Positions 1-5,297 of a DNA stretch of 5,776 nt are shown piece by piece. Within the stretch, counting starts at the first letter, position 1; each line of letters opens with the position of its first letter. The stretch comes from Calditrichota bacterium (GTDB lineage: Bacteria; Calditrichota; Calditrichia; RBG-13-44-9; J075), in NCBI GenBank assembly GCA_024275555.1, contig JAJRYW010000014.1, positions 1 to 5,776 on the forward strand, read 5' to 3'. Below the pieces are notes generated by a model. It had not been told where the DNA came from, searched no databases, and saw only the letters and a list, made by a program, of their open reading frames with translations. The translations under genes were made by a program, and so were the position numbers.

Positions 1-13
1 GTAGGAGACGAAA

Positions 14-28
14 CAAAGCAGAGCTTTG
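14..28 (-). terminator. Weak candidate intrinsic terminator downstream of the FG-GAP gene
   Basis: On the minus strand CAAAGC-TCT-GCTTTG forms a perfect 6-bp stem with a 3-base loop, followed by TTTCGTCT, a short T-rich tail. It lies 118 bases after the stop codon of the FG-GAP protein gene. A second dyad, CGTTCC/GGAACG at 39-44 and 57-62 with a 12-base loop, sits between it and the gene but has a poorer tail. The stem is short and the T-tract is interrupted, so confidence is low. Confidence 0.25.
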
Positions 29-145
29 CGGAAACAAGCGTTCCGGGCAGGATTCTGGAACGAGAGGGCGCTTCAGCTGAATAGTCACTAATCTTTAATC
101 TTTAAGTATAATCCATGCCCAGCCGCGATAATGGCGTCCCGCGTC
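29..145. other. Left-edge non-coding stretch downstream of the FG-GAP gene
   Basis: No gene is supported here. The stretch contains the CGTTCC/GGAACG dyad (39-62) and an AT-rich tandem repeat, AATCTTT twice at 90-103. A TATAAT on the plus strand at 107-112 has no good -35 partner and no gene downstream. Confidence 0.4.
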
Positions 146-1966
146 TCAGCGCAGCAAAATCATTCTCCGGGACATTGTAAAGCGCCGGGTTCCGTCCACC
201 GCTCTGGCTTCCAGCCGATAAAAATAAATCCCGGATGTCAGCGATTCCCCGGCTTCGTTGATGGCATTCCAACGCAACGAATAGCGACCGGCCACCCGGA
301 TTCCCCGGAGCGGAGTAAAAACCCGCTCTCCCAACAGATTATATATCGATAAGGTTACATACGATCTTACCGGCAGATCAAAAGCAATGGTCGTGGCCGG
401 GTTAAAGGGATTAGGATAGTTGGGATGCAGCGTAAAGTTCCCCGGCACAAACCCGGGGTCGGTGCGAATCGCCGTTAAGGAGTCAACCGCGGCAAAGGAG
501 GCCGTATTCCAGGCGTCGTGTTTATACATGGGCCAGAAGCTGTATTCCGGATGAAGAGGGGCGTCGTTGTCAAAAAAGGCCACCTGGTCGAAACTGGCAG
601 CGAAGACCAATTCAATATCGCCGTCGTTGTCGGCGTCCCCGACGACCGGCGAGGGCGAGAAGGTTCCGCTGCGACCCTGGTCGCTGATAAAATATGGGTA
701 GCCGGGCACAAGCGCACCGTCGCCGTGCAGGGCAAAAATATGATCCACCGTTCTGACCAGGATTTCTATGGCAGCGGCGTCTCCATCGATATCGGCAATA
801 ATCGGAGAGGAATTGACATTGCCTGAATTACCGGGGTGATTCAACAGCACCGGCCAATTGGCCACACTGCTGCCGTCATGATGAAAGGCAAACAGCACTT
901 CCGTAACCGGCGAAACCGACCAGCCGCCCAGGACGATTTCCAGGTCGCCGTCGCGGTCAATATCTCCCAGGGCGGGGGAAGAGAGACGGCCGTAAGCGAC
1001 GGCAACCGGAAAGCCCGGCTTTAAATTCCCCTGGACGTCCCAAACGTACAGTGAATCCTGGTTGGAAACATGATAGGCGACTGCCGTAATTTCCCACAAC
1101 CCATCGCCGTCCAGATCGCCAAGAGCCGGAGCAGCCTTTACCACCCCGGCAACGGACACCGGAAAACCGGGCATCACCGATCCGTCCAATTCCCAGGCAT
1201 ACACCTGAAAGGGGTCCGGCCCCACCGCCCCCTGGTACGTGCCAGCCACAATCTCATAAGCCCCGTCATTGTCGATGTCGGCAATGGCCGGGGAGCCGAT
1301 TAAGTCCGGGGCAGACACCGGCCAGCCCGGATAAAGAGAACCGTCGGAATTATAAATGTAGAGGAATTGATTATCCGCCGGATAAATAATTTCCAGCTCA
1401 TGATCCCGGTCCAGGTCGAACAAGGTGGGTGTAACCGAGGTACCCACATTGATGGGAAAACCGCTGTGCATGACGCCGGCGCCGTCCCAGGCGTACAGGG
1501 CCGACCAACTGCCGACCACCAGGTCGGGAAGGTTGTCGTTATCGATATCCCCCACGGCCGCGCTGGCATAGACCGGGGAATTTAGCTGCACCGGCCAGCC
1601 GGGAAGATCGGCGCCGTTTTTATCCACCGCAAAGACAAATCCCCCCGAGTACGGGTTGGGATCCTGTCCAAAGGTGGTAAAAATAATATCCTTGATGCCG
1701 TCTCCGTCTAAATCCGCCAAATTAGGAGAACTGAGCATGGGAGCATTGCTGTGGTAAATCCAGGCCGGGATCAAAGTATCCGCAAGAACAAAAGAGTTGT
1801 GTCGCTCGGGCGCCGTTGCCGGCAAATTTTCAACAGAACGGCTGCTGAAATACTGCTTCGAGTCAAAGGGAGAATTTTTAATAAATGTCGTTTGAGCCAG
1901 AAGCGCCTGGCTGAAAACGTGGAAAAAGAAAGCAACTCCGAATATTGTCTTCAAGAAGTTCTTCAT
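146..1966 (-). CDS. Secreted FG-GAP/VCBS repeat beta-propeller protein with T9SS type A sorting domain
   Basis: This 606-residue protein appears to be exported and surface-attached or released by type IX secretion; its ligand is unknown. Residues 1-24 form a classic signal peptide (MKNFLK, a Phe-rich hydrophobic core, then ALLA before QTT). About residues 75-470 hold eight FG-GAP/VCBS-type repeats, each with an Asp-rich calcium-loop motif: DLDGDG at 85, DIDND at 140, DLDRD at 184, DIDND at 230, DLDGDG at 284, DIDRDGD at 335, DIDGD at 392 and DADNDGD at 444. Most are followed by a YAWD-type strand and a GFPV/GWPV turn, as in integrin-alpha-like propellers. WPMYKHDAWNT at 478-488 is a closing motif often seen in such proteins. 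The C-terminus (about 511-606) has NYPNPFNPATTI at 516-527 and a FlgD-like Ig fold ending SGIYFYRLEA and MILLR. I chose the ATG at 1966 because a strong AGGAGG lies 7 bases upstream and the signal peptide begins there. A GTG at 2014 would add 16 unlikely residues; the ATG at 1969 is an alternative. It lies 148 bases downstream of the BNR-repeat gene in the same direction. Confidence 0.9.
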   Translation of the reverse strand: MKNFLKTIFGVAFFFHVFSQALLAQTTFIKNSPFDSKQYFSSRSVENLPATAPERHNSFVLADTLIPAWIYHSNAPMLSSPNLADLDGDGIKDIIFTTFGQDPNPYSGGFVFAVDKNGADLPGWPVQLNSPVYASAAVGDIDNDNLPDLVVGSWSALYAWDGAGVMHSGFPINVGTSVTPTLFDLDRDHELEIIYPADNQFLYIYNSDGSLYPGWPVSAPDLIGSPAIADIDNDGAYEIVAGTYQGAVGPDPFQVYAWELDGSVMPGFPVSVAGVVKAAPALGDLDGDGLWEITAVAYHVSNQDSLYVWDVQGNLKPGFPVAVAYGRLSSPALGDIDRDGDLEIVLGGWSVSPVTEVLFAFHHDGSSVANWPVLLNHPGNSGNVNSSPIIADIDGDAAAIEILVRTVDHIFALHGDGALVPGYPYFISDQGRSGTFSPSPVVGDADNDGDIELVFAASFDQVAFFDNDAPLHPEYSFWPMYKHDAWNTASFAAVDSLTAIRTDPGFVPGNFTLHPNYPNPFNPATTIAFDLPVRSYVTLSIYNLLGERVFTPLRGIRVAGRYSLRWNAINEAGESLTSGIYFYRLEARAVDGTRRFTMSRRMILLR

Positions 1967-1973
1967 CATTCCG

Positions 1974-1979
1974 CCTCCT
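1974..1979 (-). promoter_or_regulatory. Ribosome binding site of the FG-GAP protein gene
   Basis: The minus strand reads AGGAGG here, a full Shine-Dalgarno match. It lies 7 bases before the ATG at 1966 and 4 bases before the ATG at 1969. This rules out the longer GTG-initiated reading at 2014, which would place the site inside the coding region, and favours MKNFLK as the mature start. Confidence 0.8.
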
Positions 1980-2114
1980 TTTTTTATGCTGACTGAACAT
2001 ACCAGCCCCCCCACCCCGGTTAAGGTTTATTCCACCATGCAGGCAGTTTTTCTGCTTCCTGTGTTGTGGTCAGGATATTGAATTCTTGCAATTTCCCTGT
2101 ATTTGTTCCCATGC
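1980..2114 (-). other. Intergenic spacer between the two T9SS cargo genes, with a G-rich tract
   Basis: This spacer holds no gene. On the minus strand it carries seven consecutive G, one T and four more G in transcript-reversed order (plus strand C-runs at 2006-2012 and 2014-2017), just upstream of the ribosome binding site. No convincing -35/-10 pair was found, and no strong terminator. An imperfect dyad at 2040-2061 (CAGG/CCTG outside CAG/CTG, with a three-base bulge) is too weak to call. Co-transcription with the upstream gene is possible but not shown. Confidence 0.4.
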
Positions 2115-4745
2115 TCATCTCATCAGCAGCATTTTTCGGACGGCAACCTTCCCATCCACTTTCAGCCGGTAGAAATAGGTTCCGCTGGCAGCCGGAACCC
2201 CCTGCGCATTGCGCCCGTCCCAGGAGGCCTGATGCAGTCCCGGCGACTGATGTGCATCCACCAGCACAGCAATCTTCCGCCCCAGGGCGTCAAATACGGA
2301 AAGCTCTACCGGGGAGGCCCCGGCCAGGCGGTATGGAATGGTAGTCGCAGGATTGAAGGGGTTGGGATAGTTCCGGTAAAGCCGGAAGACCCCGGAAAGC
2401 TGCGGCGGCAAATCCCCGATCCCCACCAGCGAAGCCAAATCCATTTTATATATGGAGCGGCCGTGCGTGCCGACAGCCAGGTAGTTGGCGGTGGGATGCA
2501 CCTTCAAATCATAGACCGAGACCAGGGGCAGATCGGGGCTGAGGTATTGCCAGGTTCCCCCATAATCGCGGCTGTAGTATGCGCCCAGGTCACTGCCGAG
2601 GTAGAGATAACCGGGCCGGTTGGGATCGGCTGCCAGGGCGTTTACCGGGGCGTCGGGCAAGTTACTGCTGACGTCCTGCCAGGTCTGTCCTAAATCCGTG
2701 GTGCGGAATACGTGCGGCTGCGGCTCCCGCCACTTCAGCCCGTTGAACGTCACATAGGCGCTGTTGGCGTCAAAGGGATCGGGGATCACCCGGGTCACCC
2801 AGCGGTTGGGCAAGCTGGCAGAGACGTTGTTCCAACTCGCGCCGTCATCAGCGGTTGCCCAAACATTGCTGTCGTCCGTTCCGGCCCAGATGATATTGGT
2901 GTTCACCGGCGAAACGCCGATGGTGGTAATTGTTCCCAGGCGCGATCCCGGCGGCGCAGTGGTTAAATCCGGGCTAAAGGGCGACCAGGAATTCCCGCCG
3001 TTGCCGGTTCGATAGACCCGGTTGCTGCCGTAGTAGAGCTTGTTGGGATCAATGGGGTCCATCACCACCGGGGTCGACCAGTTGGTCGGCCCGCTGATGC
3101 CGTTGGTAATCGGGAAAAAACCGCCGCCGCCGGTCGTCGATTTGTACAGGTTCCCGAATTGAGACTCGGCGTAAATAATGTTGGGATTGCTGTGATCAAC
3201 AATCACATAAAAGCCGTCCCCGCCCAGGATGCGGTCCCAGGAGTTGACCGCGGCAGTTAAGGTGCGCAGCGTGCCGTTATCCTGGGTTCCGCCGTAAAGC
3301 CGTTCCGGATTCTGGGCGTCCAGACCAATCTCGTAAAACTGGTTGATCGGCAATTCAGCCACTTTGGTCCAGTTTACCCCGCCGTCGCCGGAGATATTTA
3401 TGCCGCCGTCGTTGCCCTCGATGAGGAAATTCGGGTCGGAGGGGCTAAAGGCCAGGGCGTGGTGATCCACGTGCAGGATTCCCGGCCCGCCGTATCCGTA
3501 CATGATCGGCCAGTTCAACCCGCCATCCTGGGAGCGCATAAAGGCCACATCCAGGGCGTAGACCGTGTTGGGATCGGCAGGATGCACCCGCACCTGCCCG
3601 AAGTACCAGCTAAACCCGGCGGTTCCGTTGGACATCTCGAAATCGGTATCCATGTTCACCCAGGTGTTTCCAAAGTCGCTGGTGCGGTAAAACCCGATTA
3701 AGTTGGAGCCGTCGTTATAGAGGGCGTAGACAATGTTCGGGCTGGAGGGGGAAATTCCCAGGCCAATCCGCCCGACATTTCGGACCGTAGCATTGGGGAG
3801 GCCGGTGGTCGGCCCCAGCAAGCTCCAGGTTACCCCGCCATCGGTAGAACGATAGATACCGCTGGTGGGCCCGTAGAGATGCGTGCCGAATTCGGGATAG
3901 CGAGCCCGTTCCCACATGGCCGCCATCATATTGTTGGGATTCACCGGGTCGATGACCAGATCGGCGGCCGCCGTGGAATCCGAGATGAACAACACTTGTG
4001 TCCAGCTCTGCCCGCCGTCTTCGCTGAGATAAACGCCCCGGTCGGGATTGGGACCGAAATAAGACCCCTGCGCCGCCACAAACACACGCTGGGTGTTGGA
4101 GGGATCGATGACAATCCGCCCAATTGAAACCGTGTTTTCCAGCCCCAGGAACTGCCAGGTCGTCCCGGCGTCGCTGGATTTGTAGACGCCCCCTCCGGCA
4201 AAATTGTTATGCCCGCCGTTCGCTTCGCCGGTGCCCACATAAATCACATCGGGGTTGACCGGGTCTATGCCAATATCGCCAATGCTGAGATTGCCGGCAT
4301 CGTCAAAAATGGGAAACCAGGTCTGGCCCATATCGGTGGATTTGAACACGCCGCCGGTGGCTGCCCCGGCATATACAATATTGGCATCCAGGGGATTGAA
4401 TTCGATATCCGAAATCCGCCCGCCGATGTTGGTCGGCCCGGCAAAGGTAAGCTGCTCCAGGGGGTTCCGTTCGGCCTGGCGGCGCATTTCCCGGGCGTAA
4501 CGCATCGATTCCCGGAAGGCCTGCACATCCGCTTTCCAGTACGGATAAGTGCGGCGCATCCAGGCCCAATCGGAGGGATAGGTATCCGGACCGGGAAGGG
4601 TCGAGGCCGGTTGTAATCGCTTCTCCGGCGCCGGAGAAGTGAATTGATCTATATTCCATATTCCGGCCAAACCGGCCAGCAGGAGGATCATCAATGCGCT
4701 TCCGGCCAGTAAACGGAAATATGCAGGGGGGAATTTCAATTTCAT
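2115..4745 (-). CDS. Exported multi-Asp-box (BNR/VPS10-like) beta-propeller protein with T9SS type A sorting domain
   Basis: This 876-residue protein belongs to the broad Asp-box superfamily that includes sortilin/VPS10 domains, GH74 xyloglucanases and sialidase-like propellers. A basic start (MKLK) and hydrophobic stretch at about 12-30 act as signal peptide or anchor; no clear cleavage site is seen. Asp-box motifs (S/T-x-D-x-G-x-x-W) start at residues 136, 190, 241, 300, 355, 405, 452, 631, 682 and 725. Degenerate copies lie at 536 (STTGGGGF, lacking Asp and Trp) and 580 (TGNGGNSW, Asn for Asp). Several are preceded by a DPxNPxxIYxGT-type strand, which fits two consecutive propellers. The C-terminus (about 786-876) has NYPNPFNPATTI at 792-803 and the FlgD-like fold ending SGTYFYRL and KMLLMR. 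The ATG start has AGGAG 6 bases upstream. Family members are often annotated as glycosyl hydrolases, but I could not assign catalytic acids, so enzymatic activity is unproven; a binding or adhesion role is equally possible. It precedes the FG-GAP gene. Confidence 0.9.
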   Translation of the reverse strand: MKLKFPPAYFRLLAGSALMILLLAGLAGIWNIDQFTSPAPEKRLQPASTLPGPDTYPSDWAWMRRTYPYWKADVQAFRESMRYAREMRRQAERNPLEQLTFAGPTNIGGRISDIEFNPLDANIVYAGAATGGVFKSTDMGQTWFPIFDDAGNLSIGDIGIDPVNPDVIYVGTGEANGGHNNFAGGGVYKSSDAGTTWQFLGLENTVSIGRIVIDPSNTQRVFVAAQGSYFGPNPDRGVYLSEDGGQSWTQVLFISDSTAAADLVIDPVNPNNMMAAMWERARYPEFGTHLYGPTSGIYRSTDGGVTWSLLGPTTGLPNATVRNVGRIGLGISPSSPNIVYALYNDGSNLIGFYRTSDFGNTWVNMDTDFEMSNGTAGFSWYFGQVRVHPADPNTVYALDVAFMRSQDGGLNWPIMYGYGGPGILHVDHHALAFSPSDPNFLIEGNDGGINISGDGGVNWTKVAELPINQFYEIGLDAQNPERLYGGTQDNGTLRTLTAAVNSWDRILGGDGFYVIVDHSNPNIIYAESQFGNLYKSTTGGGGFFPITNGISGPTNWSTPVVMDPIDPNKLYYGSNRVYRTGNGGNSWSPFSPDLTTAPPGSRLGTITTIGVSPVNTNIIWAGTDDSNVWATADDGASWNNVSASLPNRWVTRVIPDPFDANSAYVTFNGLKWREPQPHVFRTTDLGQTWQDVSSNLPDAPVNALAADPNRPGYLYLGSDLGAYYSRDYGGTWQYLSPDLPLVSVYDLKVHPTANYLAVGTHGRSIYKMDLASLVGIGDLPPQLSGVFRLYRNYPNPFNPATTIPYRLAGASPVELSVFDALGRKIAVLVDAHQSPGLHQASWDGRNAQGVPAASGTYFYRLKVDGKVAVRKMLLMR

Positions 4746-4751
4746 ACGCGA

Positions 4752-4756
4752 CTCCT
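4752..4756 (-). promoter_or_regulatory. Ribosome binding site of the BNR-repeat protein gene
   Basis: The minus strand reads AGGAG, 6 bases upstream of the ATG at 4745. Spacing and sequence support this start, which also begins a typical basic-then-hydrophobic export signal. Confidence 0.75.
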
Positions 4757-4784
4757 ATCGCTAATAAGGATTGGCAAATAAAAA

Positions 4785-4813
4785 ATAGTACGGGATTGAA
4801 GCGATAATCGCAA
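4785..4813 (-). promoter_or_regulatory. Candidate sigma-70-type promoter for the BNR-repeat protein gene
   Basis: On the minus strand, TTGCGA (4808-4813, 4 of 6 matches to TTGACA) is separated by exactly 17 bases from TACTAT (4785-4790, 4 of 6 matches to TATAAT). Transcription would begin near 4778, giving a 5' leader of about 30 bases that contains the AGGAG site. The -35 hexamer overlaps the GCGATAATCGC dyad at 4801-4811, so a protein bound there could block RNA polymerase. The matches are moderate and the lineage's sigma-factor consensus is not known to me, so this is a prediction. Confidence 0.4.
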
Positions 4814-4858
4814 TGAAAATTCTGAAGAGGCGTAAAATTCAATTGCGATAATTGCGAT
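4801..4858. repeat. Paired GCGATAATYGC elements, operator-like
   Basis: GCGATAATCGC at 4801-4811 is a perfect dyad around a single central base. GCGATAATTGC at 4845-4855 is the same 11-mer with one change, in the same orientation and 44 bases away. The second copy sits inside a perfect 9-bp tandem duplication, AATTGCGAT at 4841-4849 and 4850-4858, and ATCGCAAT at 4807-4814 is its inverted partner. The position, overlapping and just upstream of the candidate promoter of the BNR-repeat gene, suggests a transcription factor site pair. No regulator gene is in the window, and the factor is unknown. Confidence 0.45.
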
Positions 4859-4948
4859 GCGAATACGACAGGCATTCGGACAATTCGTGTGTAGTGTTGC
4901 GGGACAGGTGAACTTATTGATCGTGTATCAACCCGTGGGCGGCTCTTT

Positions 4949-5013
4949 GGAATGCATCAACTGCCTGCCCCGCTGCATCGACGCCCCAACTGGGCAGGCA
5001 GTCGATGCATTCC
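4949..5013. repeat. 22-bp near-perfect inverted repeat with 21-base loop
   Basis: The left arm at 4949-4970 and right arm at 4992-5013 are reverse complements except at one position (A4959 against C5003). In a minus-strand transcript that pair becomes U and G, which can wobble-pair, so the hairpin would be continuous over 22 bp. The loop contains TGCATCGAC (4974-4982), which is exactly complementary to 5001-5009 within the right arm, so a second, shorter hairpin competes with the long one. Further pairings are possible: ACTGGGC (4989-4995) with GCCCAGT (5022-5028), and TGGGC (4936-4940) with GCCCA (5022-5026). No U-tract follows on either strand, so a simple terminator is unlikely. No flanking target-site duplication was seen. 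Confidence 0.75.
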
Positions 5014-5041
5014 CAAAATCGGCCCAGTCCAAACGCTTGTC

Positions 5042-5064
5042 AGCACAACGTGCTCCCGTCGGGA
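5042..5064. repeat. Two adjacent short hairpins
   Basis: AGCAC-AAC-GTGCT (5042-5054) is a perfect 5-bp stem with a 3-base loop. TCCCG-T-CGGGA (5054-5064) is a second perfect dyad sharing one base with it; in RNA it would close as TCCC with a GTC loop. No T-run follows on either strand. The function is unknown. Confidence 0.45.
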
Positions 5065-5088
5065 AAGACTGAGGACAACAACTAATCT

Positions 5089-5124
5089 CAATTGCTCCAG
5101 GTACTACCCGGGTAGTTACAATTG
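5089..5124. repeat. 14-bp perfect palindrome nested in an outer dyad
   Basis: ACTACCCGGGTAGT at 5103-5116 is a perfect palindrome. It extends by GT/AC (5101-5102 with 5118-5119, one bulged base) and, after an unpaired segment, by CAATT/AATTG (5089-5093 with 5120-5124). On the plus strand a short TTTT (5125-5128) follows, but there is no plus-strand gene to terminate. A protein-binding site or hairpin is possible. Confidence 0.5.
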
Positions 5125-5140
5125 TTTTCAAATAAAACGG

Positions 5141-5155
5141 TTGATCCGGTCAACT
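5141..5155. repeat. Short hairpin, 5-bp stem
   Basis: GTTGA (5141-5145) and TCAAC (5151-5155) are perfectly complementary around TCCGG. It is short enough to occur by chance and is listed because it belongs to a run of dyads in this intergenic region. Confidence 0.3.
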
Positions 5156-5206
5156 CAGGGTCCGCCCTTCGCTACCGTGCACTTTGGGGATTTAATATCA
5201 TTTCCG

Positions 5207-5220
5207 CTCCCGGCCGGGAG
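5207..5220. repeat. 14-bp perfect GC-rich palindrome
   Basis: CTCCCGGCCGGGAG is an exact palindrome that can fold as a 5-bp stem with a GGCC loop. It lies 78 bases beyond the stop codon of the acetyltransferase gene, where a transcription end might be expected. On the minus strand the following bases are CGGAAATGATATT, with no U-tract, so it is not a canonical intrinsic terminator. Confidence 0.45.
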
Positions 5221-5297
5221 GCTGTTGCAAATTCAATGTTGCTTAGGTAAAGAACTTGCTGCCGGAATATTAATCGCTGAACGATCCTGCACCTTCG

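Larger units (their letters stand above)
4859..5297. other. Gene-free, dyad-rich intergenic region
   Basis: No reading frame here has a ribosome binding site or recognisable protein similarity, and the short frames on both strands run through inverted repeats. The stretch holds a large inverted repeat (4949-5013) and a series of short palindromes between 5042 and 5220. The rest is unremarkable. I see no tRNA, transposase remnant or clear intrinsic terminator after the acetyltransferase gene. It could encode a structured leader or small RNA, or hold a dispersed repeat element. Confidence 0.5.

Noticed and set aside
107..112. Perfect TATAAT on the plus strand
   Set aside because: There is no acceptable -35 hexamer at the right distance and no plus-strand gene downstream; the sequence is AT-rich locally.
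1967..2014. GTG-initiated N-terminal extension of the FG-GAP protein
   Set aside because: It would add 16 residues, including a Lys-Gly-rich stretch translated from the ribosome binding site itself, in front of a perfect signal peptide. AGGAGG is correctly spaced for the ATG at 1966.
2006..2017. Possible G-quadruplex in the leader of the FG-GAP gene
   Set aside because: There are only two long G-runs on the minus strand plus an isolated GG, which is not enough for a stable three-tier quadruplex.
2040..2061. Possible terminator hairpin between the two secreted-protein genes
   Set aside because: It consists of only 4 and 3 base pairs separated by a three-base bulge, and no T-tract follows on the minus strand.
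2103..2693. 196-codon open frame on the plus strand
   Set aside because: It lies antisense within the BNR-repeat gene, has no ribosome binding site before its ATG, and its translation shows no domain. The opposite strand has a well-defined repeat protein with a sorting signal.
146..4745. Tandem repeats in the two large genes as a possible CRISPR or satellite array
   Set aside because: The periodicity is at the protein level (FG-GAP loops and Asp-boxes), with irregular spacing and divergent codons; there are no uniform DNA repeats with spacers.
4303..4875. 190-codon open frame on the minus strand
   Set aside because: It is out of frame with the BNR-repeat gene and overlaps its start, promoter and operator-like repeats. 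The protein resembles nothing, while the overlapping frame has clear Asp-boxes.
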